DNA from: Desulfuromonas sp. SDB
GTDB taxonomy: Bacteria > SDB-A
DNA length: 14,865 nucleotides
NCBI GenBank assembly: GCA_001412365.1
Contig: LKUE01000296.1
Coordinates: 1-14,865, forward strand
Direction of reading: 5' to 3'
The notes under the pieces are model-generated. The model made no database searches. It was given only the letters and a program-made list of their open reading frames with translations, and was not told where the DNA came from. Positions within the stretch are counted from its first letter, which is position 1. Every line of letters starts with the position of its first letter. This document shows, piece by piece, positions 6,701 through 14,769 of this stretch. A program made the translations under genes and the position numbers.

Positions 6701-7559
6701 AATCATAACTGAAAACAACCGGTTAATGCAAAATGAGATTGAAGTTCTCAAACAGGGAGATGAACTGCCCCATGGATTGCTGAAAAGAGTTACTGTATTT
6801 GTCGCTCAGAAGAGAAAGCTGGCAGTTGGGGATAAGATGTCCGGAAGGCATGGAAACAAAGGAGTGGTTTCCATTATTGTCCCCGAAGAAGACATGCCTC
6901 ATATGGAAGATGGAACTCCTATTGATATCTTGTTAAATCCCCTGGGAGTGCCTTCTAGAATGAATGTAGGACAGATATTGGAAACGCACCTGGGCTGGGC
7001 AGCTAAAAAATTGAATCTGAAGTACACTACTCCTGTTTTTGACGGCGCTTCCTGGAAAAATATTGAACAGGAATTGGAAAAAGCAGGATTGGATAGAACC
7101 GGAAAAGCTCAATTATCCGATGGAAGAACCGGACAAAAAATTGACGGAAAAAGTACGGTTGGATACAACTACATGCTCAAACTGGTTCACATGGTTGACG
7201 ATAAAATCCATGCCCGTAGTATCGGACCTTATTCTATGATAACTCAACAACCTCTCGGAGGAAAAGCACATTTCGGCGGTCAACGGTTTGGTGAAATGGA
7301 AGTGTGGGCGCTGGAAGCATACGGGGCTGCTTATACCCTGCAGGAAATGCTTACGGTTAAGTCAGATGATGTCAGCGGAAGAAAGAAGATGTATGAAACT
7401 ATAATCAAAGGGGAAAGCCCCCCTGAACCCGGCTTGCCTGCTTCCTTTAATGTACTGGTTAAAGAACTTAATGGATTGTGCTTAAATGTTGAAATTGAAA
7501 AGGATACCTCTAAATTATTATTTAAGGATAATAAGAAATCTCGGAGGGAGGAATCTTGA
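3741..7559 (+). CDS. rpoB: DNA-directed RNA polymerase subunit beta
   Basis: This is the second-largest catalytic subunit of RNA polymerase, forming one side of the active-site cleft and the rifampicin pocket. From TTG 3741 it is 1,272 residues (MAKNKRVSYQKL...); starting at ATG 3693 would add 16 residues with no ribosome site. Visible blocks include GIERAIVAQLHRSPGVFF, the rifampicin region SSQLSQFMEQTNPLTELTHK (from about residue 457), CPIETPEGPNIGL (508 on), GDKMSGRHGNKG (about 1030) and the closing GQRFGEMEVWALEAYGA. Residues about 887-1005 are a Lys/Glu-rich, probably helical insertion at the position of E. coli beta SI2. The rifampicin pocket has Glu465 where E. coli has Asp516; His475 and Ser480 (E. 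coli His526, Ser531) are kept. The stop overlaps the rpoC start by TTGA. Confidence 0.97.
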   Translation: MAKNKRVSYQKLHTTLPVPNLLEMQKNSFKAFIQEGVSINKRKSAGLQMIFENTFPIEDPQQKCELRFIKYELGNSKYTPEEAIDKGTTYAAPLKLHLQLVIKDEQTDSFKEIREQEVFLCDLPLMTEKGNFVINGIERAIVAQLHRSPGVFFSSEYHHAGKLLVGAQIIPHKGSWLNLSLDHNDILTISLDRRRRFPITIWLQAIGLGDKAEIFDRFFGTQEVKVPRPGTKSLENMIGRIIGEDIADPVTGEIVLMAGSEVTVNVIEMLNTFDKKTLILVNHHSPSALDVIRKTFAKVKKTLTQKEAAVYVYKFHRGTDPVTPESAIDYIENIFFSAKRYFISPVGRKMMKDKLGKTPDEDALTLVPEDFIYIINYLFDFLERRQEAEVDDIDHLGNRQIRRVGELLSDHFNTALMRVVKGVRDKMLQESDYSKLSPQVLINSRFVTSTLMAFFSSSQLSQFMEQTNPLTELTHKRRLSALGPDGLTRDTAGFEVRDVHHSHYGRICPIETPEGPNIGLITSLSIYARINDYGFIETPYRKVEKGMVTDKIEYLSPHEEDKYIIAQANEPVNEHNHFTNREILARHKDDYPVVTPSQIDYMDATPIQILSASASLIPFMEHDEANRALMGSNMQRQAVSLVRTEAPLVGTGMEEIIARDSGTVVLAKRSGEVLYVDATEIRIKPNKATSVVFGEEDIDVYQLKKFSMTNQNTCINQIPIVQVGDKIRENQVIADGAATDKGELALGKNILVSFMPWRGYNFEDAIVVSERLLKEDAFTSIHIKSFTIEVRETKLGPEELTREIPNVSEDSTKNLDDEGIIRIGAEVHQDDILVGKVTPKGETELTPQEKLLKAIFGEKAADVRDTSLKVPPGVQGVVIDVKVLSRTTNSKSEKMQVQKKIKKVEDKYLQEIARIEKIRQQKIQDLIKDQILQEKLFARTGELLLDKGKKFTSSVLSNIDWNEVVLPDNPVGNNSDLLKDIITESSQIITENNRLMQNEIEVLKQGDELPHGLLKRVTVFVAQKRKLAVGDKMSGRHGNKGVVSIIVPEEDMPHMEDGTPIDILLNPLGVPSRMNVGQILETHLGWAAKKLNLKYTTPVFDGASWKNIEQELEKAGLDRTGKAQLSDGRTGQKIDGKSTVGYNYMLKLVHMVDDKIHARSIGPYSMITQQPLGGKAHFGGQRFGEMEVWALEAYGAAYTLQEMLTVKSDDVSGRKKMYETIIKGESPPEPGLPASFNVLVKELNGLCLNVEIEKDTSKLLFKDNKKSRREES
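7543..7551 (+). promoter_or_regulatory. Ribosome binding site for the TTG start of rpoC
   Basis: GGAGGGAGG lies inside the last rpoB codons, 4 nt (end) to 8 nt (first GGAGG) before TTG 7556. No ATG or GTG lies near enough to compete. The start and the rpoB stop share TTGA, so terminating ribosomes can reinitiate directly. Confidence 0.8.
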
Positions 7560-10500
7560 GATATAACTATATTCCCAGAGGAAAGAAAATAAGTTCTCAG
7601 GAACAAGATATTGAGTCAATTCGACTCACCATCGCCTCACCGGCAGTAATCAGGGAATGGTCATATGGTGAAGTGGTCAATCCGGAGACCATTAACTATC
7701 GGACCCAGAAGCCTGAACCGGGAGGTCTGTTCTGTGAGAAAATTTTCGGACCAGTGAAAGATTACGAATGTAACTGCGGACGCTACAAACATATTCGTTA
7801 TCGAGGAGTGGTCTGTGAACGATGCGGAGTGGAAGTTACCACTTCCAAGGTAAGAAGAAACCGGATGGGACATATTGAATTAGCAGTTCCGGTTGCCCAC
7901 ATCTGGTTTTACAAGGTAACTCCCAGCAGAATATCGCTATTGCTGGGACTTACTCAGGACACCTTACAGAGAATTCTTTATTATGAAGGATATTTGATTC
8001 TGGATCTGGGTGATCTGGAAGCAGATAATCCTTACGGACTTAAACTTTTAAGCTTTATCAAAGAAGAACAACGTCATGAGTTAGAAGAGAAAATTGATAT
8101 AACCGTATTCAGGACAATTAAATTCGGAATTGGAGGGGCAGGAATAAGGGAAGCTCTTCAAAATTTAGATTTGGATAAACTAAATGCCGATTTAAGATCA
8201 AAAATTAAAATTGAGCGGTCCGGAGATGCCAAGACTAAAATGCTGAAAAGGCTAAAAGTGGTGGAGGCTTTCCGGTTATCCGGCAATCACCCTGAGGACA
8301 TGATTCTCACTGTATTGCCGGTAATTCCTCCGGAGTTAAGACCATTGGTGGCTTTAGACGGAGGGCGTTATGCTTCTGCTGATTTAAATGATCTTTACCG
8401 AAGAGTTATTTCCAGAAACAACCGGTTGAAATATCTAAAAAAAATTGGTGCTCCTGAAATCATTCTGAGAAATGAAATGAGAATGCTGCAGGATTCGGTG
8501 GATTCATTGCTGGATAATTCTCGGAGAGCCAGGAATGTCAGAGGTCGGGGTAACCGTCCTTTAAAATCATTGTCCGATGTATTAAAGGGAAAACAGGGCA
8601 GATTCAGAGCAAATTTGCTGGGAAAAAGGGTTGATTATTCAGGCAGGTCGGTAGTAGTAGTGGGACCTAATCTGAAAATTCACCAGTGTGGAATACCTAA
8701 AATTATGGCTCTGGAACTTTATAAACCATTTATAATACGTAAATTGGAAGAGAAAAAATATGCCGAATCAATTAAAGGCGCGGAAAGATTAATGGAAAAA
8801 GGATCTCCGGAGGTGTGGTCAATTCTGGAAGAGATCGTGGAAAATCATCCGGTAATGTTGAACCGGGCTCCCACTCTTCATAGATTGGGAATACAGGCAT
8901 TCCAACCAGTGCTGGTTGAAGGAAAGGCTATTAGGCTTCATCCTCTGGTGTGTCCCGCATTTAATGCTGACTTTGACGGAGATCAAATGGCAGTTCATCT
9001 CCCCTTGTCTTTTGAAGCTCAAGCGGAATCTTATTTGCTGATGATGTCTTCAAATAATCTGCTATCACCTTCAAATGGATTGCCCCTGGTTGCCCCCACT
9101 CATGATATAGTTCTGGGAGCTTATTATATTACCAAGGAAAAAGAAGGAATGCCCGGGGAAGGGCGCTGTTTCTCCAGTTTAACTGAAGTTGAGTTGGGTT
9201 TAGAGTTAGATGACCTTGATATCCATGCTCAGGTGAAATATCCGGTTAAGGGAGAGATGATCAACACCACTATTGGTAGAATTATCTTTAACAGTATTTT
9301 ACCTGAGGGCATTGAATATATTAATCAAAGCGTGGATAAGAAAGTGTTAGCCAATATTGTAGCGGATGTCCATAAGCAGTACGGAAATGAAGTTACCTGT
9401 GTGTTTTTAGATAAACTAAAAAGGACAGGATATGAATATGCTACCTTTTCCGGAGTAACTTTCGGAATGGATGATCTGATTGTACCTAAAGAAAGAAGTC
9501 ATATATTGAAGGAAGCTCAGCAGGAAGTACATAAGATCAGAACAAACTTCAAAAAGGGTGTCATCACTGAAAATGAAAAATATCAGAGAATTGTGGAAGC
9601 TTGGACACAAGCTACTGACGAAGTTGAACAGTGCATGATGGATAATTTTGCCCAGGACCGACAAGGTTTTAATCCCATATTTATGATGGAAAGTTCGGGG
9701 GCAAGAGGAAGCCGAGAACAGATCAGGCAGTTAGCGGGAGTGAGAGGATTGATGACCAGACCCCAGAAAAAAATCACCGGTCAAAGAGGTGAGATTATTG
9801 AATCCCCCATTCTGTCCAACTTTAAAGATGGATTGAAAGTTTTGGAATACTTCATTTCTTCCCACGGAGCCAGAAAAGGATTGACTGATACCGCTCTGAA
9901 AACCGCAGAAGCCGGTTATCTTACCCGTAGATTGATTGACGTGGCTCAAGATGTGATTATTACTGAACCTGACTGTGGAACCATATTAGGACTCAATGTT
10001 GAACCGCTCACTGAAGGAGGGGAGATCATCGAACCCTTGGCGGACCGTATCGAGGGACGTTTTTCCCTGGATGATATCTATTCTCCTATTTCCGGTGAAT
10101 TGTTGGTAGAAGAAGGCCAGGAAATAACCAAACAGCTGGCGGAAAAAATTGAACAAAATAATATCACTGCGGTAAAAATCAGATCAGTGTTGACTTGTGA
10201 AGCTAAAAGGGGCTTATGTCAGAAATGTTACGGCAGAGACCTCTCTACCGGAAAGACCGTAGCCATAGGTGAAGCGGTGGGAATTATTGCCGCCCAATCC
10301 ATTGGTGAACCGGGTACTCAGTTGACCTTGCGTACATTTCACATTGGAGGAACTGCCACCCGAATCGCCCAGCAGTCAGTGGTTAATTCGTTGATTGAGG
10401 GAAAAGTTAATTTTGTCAGAATGAAAGTAATTGAACGAAGTGATGGAAGAAAGGTAGTGGCAGCCAGGGATGCTGAGATTGTTATTAAAGGGAAAAGAAG

Positions 10501-11710
10501 AGAAATTTCTCATAAAGTACAATACGGAGCAGTCCTGGAAGTACAAGAAAATCAGCAGGTAAACGTAGATGATCCCCTCTATGAATGGGATCCCTTTACT
10601 GATCCCATCTTAGCTGAAGTTACAGGGACGGTTAATTATCAGGATCTAATTGAAAATTTGACCATGCGCTATGAAATTCATCCCCAAACCGGCGAAAAGC
10701 AAGTGGTGGTAGTGGAACACCGGGAAAGGGGATTAGTCCCTGCGGTAGAAATAGAACCAGATAAAAAACAATTTCAAAGACAGATTACCCTGGTCCCAGT
10801 GGGGACTTACATCATCGTGGAGGACAATAAAAAGGTCCATGCCGGGGATGTAATTGGGAAAATTCCCCGAGAAAGTGGAAGGAGCAGAGATATCACTGCT
10901 GGTCTACCTCGGGTGGAGGAGTTATTTGAAATTAGAAAACCAAAAAATGCTGCCATAATTTCAGAAATTAACGGGAAGGTGAAATTTGAAGATACTAATA
11001 AGGGATCTAAAGTAATAAAGATTCAAAGCTCCGGGGGGAGCAGAGAATACCTTATTCCTTATGGCAAACATATATTAGTTCAGGAAAATCAAGAAGTTAA
11101 AGCAGGAGATAAGTTAACCGATGGTCAACTTAACCCCCAGGATCTTCTTCAAGCTAAAGGTCCCATTGCGGTCCAGGAGTACCTTCTTAACGAAATACAG
11201 GAGGTTTACCGGCTGCAGGGGGTAACTATTGCGGATAAACATATTTCAGTAATTATCCGTCAGATATTGAGGAGGGTGAAAATTGAAGATTCCGGAGACA
11301 CCAATTTAATTGAGGGAGAAATTGTGGATAGCCGGGCGGTAGCCGAGGAAAATAAGAGAATTCAGGAAGCCGGAGGAAAACCCGCTACCTACCGTTATAT
11401 TTTACTGGGAATAACTAAAACTGCTCTTACTGCAGAAAGCTTTATCTCCGGGGCAAGTTTTCAGGAAACAACAAAAGTGTTGACAACAACCGCAGTAGAA
11501 GGTAAGAGAGACACACTGCAAGGGTTAAAGGAAAACGTTATTGTGGGTAATTTGATCCCTGCAGGCACCGGATTGAGAAAATACAAACAACTTAGAGTTG
11601 AAGGAGAAGAAGAAGTTGAACATCTTAAGGATGAATCCTTAATGATGTTCAATGAGCAGGTTGAACAAACTGCAGAACAACCTGAACAGGGAAAAAAAAT
11701 ATTGGAATAA
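7556..11710 (+). CDS. rpoC: DNA-directed RNA polymerase subunit beta'
   Basis: This is the largest RNA polymerase subunit and carries the catalytic metal site. The 1,384-residue product keeps all core features. The N-terminal zinc site is Cys72, Cys74, Cys87, Cys90; NADFDGD (470-476) holds the three Mg-binding Asp; the second zinc site is Cys807, Cys881, Cys888, Cys891. The bridge helix and trigger loop region ends in GEPGTQLTLRTFHIGG (917-932). A SI3-type insertion of about 170 residues (about 940-1112, with YGAVLEVQ and EWDPFTDPILAEVTG) splits the trigger loop before ITAGLPRVEELFE, as in E. coli and other Gram-negative lineages. The C-terminal block ASFQETTKVLTTTA and GNLIPAGTG is intact, then a Glu/Gln-rich tail. 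The TTG start is supported by a strong ribosome site and coupling to rpoB. Confidence 0.98.
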   Translation: MRYNYIPRGKKISSQEQDIESIRLTIASPAVIREWSYGEVVNPETINYRTQKPEPGGLFCEKIFGPVKDYECNCGRYKHIRYRGVVCERCGVEVTTSKVRRNRMGHIELAVPVAHIWFYKVTPSRISLLLGLTQDTLQRILYYEGYLILDLGDLEADNPYGLKLLSFIKEEQRHELEEKIDITVFRTIKFGIGGAGIREALQNLDLDKLNADLRSKIKIERSGDAKTKMLKRLKVVEAFRLSGNHPEDMILTVLPVIPPELRPLVALDGGRYASADLNDLYRRVISRNNRLKYLKKIGAPEIILRNEMRMLQDSVDSLLDNSRRARNVRGRGNRPLKSLSDVLKGKQGRFRANLLGKRVDYSGRSVVVVGPNLKIHQCGIPKIMALELYKPFIIRKLEEKKYAESIKGAERLMEKGSPEVWSILEEIVENHPVMLNRAPTLHRLGIQAFQPVLVEGKAIRLHPLVCPAFNADFDGDQMAVHLPLSFEAQAESYLLMMSSNNLLSPSNGLPLVAPTHDIVLGAYYITKEKEGMPGEGRCFSSLTEVELGLELDDLDIHAQVKYPVKGEMINTTIGRIIFNSILPEGIEYINQSVDKKVLANIVADVHKQYGNEVTCVFLDKLKRTGYEYATFSGVTFGMDDLIVPKERSHILKEAQQEVHKIRTNFKKGVITENEKYQRIVEAWTQATDEVEQCMMDNFAQDRQGFNPIFMMESSGARGSREQIRQLAGVRGLMTRPQKKITGQRGEIIESPILSNFKDGLKVLEYFISSHGARKGLTDTALKTAEAGYLTRRLIDVAQDVIITEPDCGTILGLNVEPLTEGGEIIEPLADRIEGRFSLDDIYSPISGELLVEEGQEITKQLAEKIEQNNITAVKIRSVLTCEAKRGLCQKCYGRDLSTGKTVAIGEAVGIIAAQSIGEPGTQLTLRTFHIGGTATRIAQQSVVNSLIEGKVNFVRMKVIERSDGRKVVAARDAEIVIKGKRREISHKVQYGAVLEVQENQQVNVDDPLYEWDPFTDPILAEVTGTVNYQDLIENLTMRYEIHPQTGEKQVVVVEHRERGLVPAVEIEPDKKQFQRQITLVPVGTYIIVEDNKKVHAGDVIGKIPRESGRSRDITAGLPRVEELFEIRKPKNAAIISEINGKVKFEDTNKGSKVIKIQSSGGSREYLIPYGKHILVQENQEVKAGDKLTDGQLNPQDLLQAKGPIAVQEYLLNEIQEVYRLQGVTIADKHISVIIRQILRRVKIEDSGDTNLIEGEIVDSRAVAEENKRIQEAGGKPATYRYILLGITKTALTAESFISGASFQETTKVLTTTAVEGKRDTLQGLKENVIVGNLIPAGTGLRKYKQLRVEGEEEVEHLKDESLMMFNEQVEQTAEQPEQGKKILE

Positions 11711-11744
11711 ATTATGATGCACGATAAGTTTTTGGAGGAAGCCT

Positions 11745-12119
11745 ATGCCTACGATTAATCAGTTGGTCAGAAAAGGAAGAAAGCAGGTTATTAAAAAAAC
11801 AAAGGCTCCGGCCTTAACCAAATGCCCTCAAAGAAGAGGAGTATGCGTAAGAGTTTATACCACCAGCCCCAAGAAACCCAACTCTGCTTTAAGGAAAGTT
11901 GCCAGAGTGAGGTTAAGTAACGGGTATGAAGTTACTGCATACATCCCCGGAGAAGGACATAATTTGCAGGAGCATTCTACAGTGTTAATTAGAGGAGGCA
12001 GAGTAAAAGATTTACCCGGAGTAAGATATCACGTGGTCCGGGGAATTCTTGACTCCGCTGGGGTTGAAGGACGTAATCAGAGTAGATCTCTCTACGGGAC
12101 CAAAAAGCCTAAGAAGTAG
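11745..12119 (+). CDS. rpsL: 30S ribosomal protein S12
   Basis: S12 lies at the decoding centre and helps control accuracy of tRNA selection. The 124-residue product has all landmarks: the opening [33 protein letters not shown] (27-46), [10 protein letters not shown] and [15 protein letters not shown]. Lys43 and Lys88, the sites of classical streptomycin-resistance changes, are the wild-type lysines, and Asp89, the residue methylthiolated by RimO in E. coli, is present. GGAGGA (11734-11739) precedes the ATG by 5 nt. It starts 34 bp after rpoC with no terminator or clear promoter between, so the rif and str blocks are probably read through. Length is typical. Confidence 0.98.
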   Translation: MPTINQLVRKGRKQVIKKTKAPALTKCPQRRGVCVRVYTTSPKKPNSALRKVARVRLSNGYEVTAYIPGEGHNLQEHSTVLIRGGRVKDLPGVRYHVVRGILDSAGVEGRNQSRSLYGTKKPKK

Positions 12120-12132
12120 ACAGGAGGATTAG

Positions 12133-12606
12133 ATGCCCAGAAAAAGAAGAGCTGAACGAAGAATGGTCCCTCCCGACCCAAGTTTTAATAGTGAATTGGT
12201 AAGTAAGTTTATCAATGCTATTATGAAAGATGGCAAGAAAAGCATCGCGGAGAAAGTGATGTACGGATCTTTAGATATAATTGCGGAGAAACTGAAAATC
12301 GCAGATCCTTTGGAGATTTTTGAGAAGGCAGTTAACAATGTCAAACCAGCCATGGAAGTAAAACCCCGAAGAATTGGAGGCGCTACCTATCAAATCCCGG
12401 TAGAAGTGTCTCCACATCGAAAAACTGCCCTGGCTATCCGCTGGCTGATTAGAGCTGCCCAAAGCCGCTCGGAAAAGACAATGAGAGAAAAATTAGCCGC
12501 TGAATTTATTGCCGCTAGCAATAAAGAAGGAGCAGCGGTTAAGAAAAGAGAAGATACCCACCGCATGGCTGAGGCAAATAAGGCATTTGCCAGCTATATG
12601 TGGTAA
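12133..12606 (+). CDS. rpsG: 30S ribosomal protein S7
   Basis: S7 starts assembly of the 30S head and lines the E-site tRNA path; in E. coli it also represses the str operon by binding the rpsL-rpsG junction. The 157-residue product begins [18 protein letters not shown] and contains [44 protein letters not shown] and [20 protein letters not shown], all typical of bacterial S7 of 156-157 residues. AGGAGG (12122-12127) lies 5 nt before the ATG. The rpsL-rpsG gap is only 13 bp, shorter than the E. coli intercistronic repressor site, so that mode of control is not evident. A strong terminator follows 22 bp after the stop. Confidence 0.98.
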   Translation: MPRKRRAERRMVPPDPSFNSELVSKFINAIMKDGKKSIAEKVMYGSLDIIAEKLKIADPLEIFEKAVNNVKPAMEVKPRRIGGATYQIPVEVSPHRKTALAIRWLIRAAQSRSEKTMREKLAAEFIAASNKEGAAVKKREDTHRMAEANKAFASYMW

Positions 12607-12617
12607 AATTTTATAAT
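12587..12617 (+). promoter_or_regulatory. Possible weak promoter at the end of rpsG
   Basis: TTGCCA (12587-12592) and a perfect TATAAT (12612-12617) are separated by 19 bp, longer than the preferred 17. RNA would start near 12624, just before the terminator hairpin, so the fusA leader would be almost nothing but that hairpin. The hexamers may be chance in AT-rich DNA. They are listed because fusA otherwise has no visible source of transcript beyond readthrough. Confidence 0.3.
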
Positions 12618-12628
12618 TCCCATAAATA

Positions 12629-12658
12629 GGCAGCAAATTTCTTTGCTGCCTTTTTTTT
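12629..12658 (+). terminator. Rho-independent terminator between rpsG and fusA
   Basis: A perfect 9-bp stem, GGCAGCAAA (12629-12637) with TTTGCTGCC (12642-12650), closes a 4-nt loop (TTTC) and is followed by eight T (12651-12658). This is a textbook intrinsic terminator and the only one recognised in the window. The fusA ATG lies only 10 nt after the T-run. Confidence 0.92.
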
Positions 12659-12668
12659 GAACAACATT

Positions 12669-14762
12669 ATGGAAAAAGTTAAACAACAAATAGAGCAGAT
12701 AAGAAATATTGGAATTATCGCCCATATTGATGCAGGGAAGACTACAGTAACTGAACGAATGTTGTTCTACTCAGGTAAAACCCATCGAATTGGAGAAGTA
12801 GATGAGGGCACTACCATCACTGATTTTTTAGAACAGGAAAAGGAACGGGGGATCACCATCGAATCAGCAGTGGTTTCCCTGTTGTGGAAGGACAACAGCA
12901 TTAATATTATTGATACCCCTGGACATGTTGATTTTACCGGAGAAGTGGAAAGATCACTGAGGGTATTAGACGGGGCAGTAGTCATCTTCAGTGCAGTGGA
13001 AGGTGTGGAGTCACAGTCGGAAACAGTTTGGCACCAAGCCGACCATTATCACGTTCCCAGAATTGTATTTATTAATAAAATGGACCGGGTGGGGGCAGAT
13101 TTTTTTTCGGTAATTAATGAGATGAGAGATAAATTCCCTCAACAGCAGTTGATATTGAATATTCCGGTGATAATTGAAGATCAATTTACTGGTATTATTG
13201 ACGTATTGACTCAACAGTATCTGATATGGGATTCCAGTGATGAAGGGATGACGGTTAGCATTAATAAAATACCATCTGATTATCTACCCCTGGCTATAAA
13301 ATACCATGAGTCCTTAATGGAAACATTAAGTGATTATGATGACAAGATTGCTGAATCTTATTTGGAAGGAAAAAATTTAGATATTGAAAACATTAAAAAT
13401 ACTATCCGAAAACTTACTATTGACAATAAAATTGTACCGGTGTTATCAGGTTCGGCTAAGAAAAATATTGGGGTGCAACCAGTTATGGACAGTATCACCG
13501 AATATTTGCCCTCCCCCAATGATTTCCTGGAAATCAAGGTGATAAATCCGGAAGACCACAGTATCTGCCAGATCAAGGCAACTCCTGAGTCTCCATTCCT
13601 TGCATTGGTGTTTAAAGTTGTGTCAGATATCCATGTAGGAAAGCTGCAGTATATGAGGGTTTATTCAGGAACCATAAGAAATAAAGTTCAAGTGTTGAAT
13701 TCATCTACCGGAAAAAAAGAAATTATTCAGAAAATATACGCTATTTATGCAGATAAAAGAGTGGAGGTAAATTTTGCTAAAATGGGGGATATCGTAGAAA
13801 TTACCGGTCCGAAGATTGCTTCCACTGGACATACCCTGACTAGCTACAAGGAAAAGTACTATCTGGAAAAACCAGTTTTTCCAGTGCCGGTTGTATCCCT
13901 GGCTATTGAGCCAAAATCTTCCTCTCATCTGGATAAACTCTATGAATGTTTGGAATTACTTAAACAAGAAGATCCTACCTTTAAATACTCAGAAGATAAA
14001 GAAACCGGACAGCTGATTATTTCAGGAATGGGTGAACTTTATCTAGAAGTGCTGGTGGAAAGATTAAAGAGAAATTTTCAAGTTCCCGTAAATAAAGGCA
14101 CTCCCAGAGTTGCCTACCGGGAAAGCATTTCTTGTGAGAATGTGACCAGCTTTGAATTTTCTAAAATTATCGGGGGTAAAAAATATTGGGCGGTGGTCAA
14201 GATCAAGGTTAAACCAGGATCGGGACTGTTTTGCCAGTTTGATATTGAAAAAAATCTATTCAGTTCCTTTAACAAAGAAATTAAAGTAATTTTGAAGAAT
14301 TTTGAGGACAGCTTCAAATCCACCTATATTCCCGGACCATTAGCCGGTTTTCCGTTAATGGCTATATCTGCTCAAGTTACTGATCTAAAAATTAATGATG
14401 ATCAGATTGCGGAGGCGGTTTTGGATTCTGCACTGGAAATAGCTTTTGAGAAAGCCTGTCAGAAAGCAGACCCGGTATTATTGGAACCGGTGATGAAAAT
14501 GGAATTATTTACCCCTGATGAATACTTAGGTGAAGTTATGAAAAGCTTAAATTCTTTATTGGCAAAAGTTACCAGTATCGAAGATAGGAAAACACATAAA
14601 TTAATTTATTCAGAAGTTGCCTTAAGCAAAACTTTCGGATATGCAACTGCTCTTCGAGGACTTACTAAAGGAAAGGCAATGTATACCATGCAGTTTTCGA
14701 GATATGAAAGATTATCACCTGATGAACAACAGGAAGTTTTAAAAAAGTTCAGGGGCTTTTAA
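12669..14762 (+). CDS. fusA: Elongation factor G family GTPase, atypical domain IV
   Basis: EF-G drives tRNA-mRNA translocation and, with RRF, ribosome recycling. The preferred ATG gives 697 residues; an in-frame TTG at 12657 lies in the terminator T-run and would add MNNI. The G domain is intact: AHIDAGKTT (18-26), RGITI (60-64), DTPGH (82-86), NKMD (136-139), SGSAK (260-264). Domains II (about 308-390), III (about 403-485, with GMGELYLEV) and V (about 604-680, with FGYATALRG) are recognisable. Domain IV (about 486-603) is divergent: the usual QSGGRGQYG loop reads IIGGKKYWA, and the tip motif GSYHDVDSSE aligns without gaps to LKINDDQIAE, so the translocation-critical His (E. coli His583) is Asn577. 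This resembles secondary EF-Gs more than canonical EF-G1. No Shine-Dalgarno precedes the start. Confidence 0.9.
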   Translation: MEKVKQQIEQIRNIGIIAHIDAGKTTVTERMLFYSGKTHRIGEVDEGTTITDFLEQEKERGITIESAVVSLLWKDNSINIIDTPGHVDFTGEVERSLRVLDGAVVIFSAVEGVESQSETVWHQADHYHVPRIVFINKMDRVGADFFSVINEMRDKFPQQQLILNIPVIIEDQFTGIIDVLTQQYLIWDSSDEGMTVSINKIPSDYLPLAIKYHESLMETLSDYDDKIAESYLEGKNLDIENIKNTIRKLTIDNKIVPVLSGSAKKNIGVQPVMDSITEYLPSPNDFLEIKVINPEDHSICQIKATPESPFLALVFKVVSDIHVGKLQYMRVYSGTIRNKVQVLNSSTGKKEIIQKIYAIYADKRVEVNFAKMGDIVEITGPKIASTGHTLTSYKEKYYLEKPVFPVPVVSLAIEPKSSSHLDKLYECLELLKQEDPTFKYSEDKETGQLIISGMGELYLEVLVERLKRNFQVPVNKGTPRVAYRESISCENVTSFEFSKIIGGKKYWAVVKIKVKPGSGLFCQFDIEKNLFSSFNKEIKVILKNFEDSFKSTYIPGPLAGFPLMAISAQVTDLKINDDQIAEAVLDSALEIAFEKACQKADPVLLEPVMKMELFTPDEYLGEVMKSLNSLLAKVTSIEDRKTHKLIYSEVALSKTFGYATALRGLTKGKAMYTMQFSRYERLSPDEQQEVLKKFRGF

Positions 14763-14769
14763 TTTATAC

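Noticed and set aside
12657-12668. TTG 12657 as the fusA start
   Set aside because: It overlaps the terminator T-run, has no ribosome site and adds only four residues; ATG 12669 is preferred.
14738-14760. AAAAG...CTTTT repeat at the fusA 3' end as a terminator
   Set aside because: The stem is only 5 bp of mostly A-T pairs and no T-run follows.
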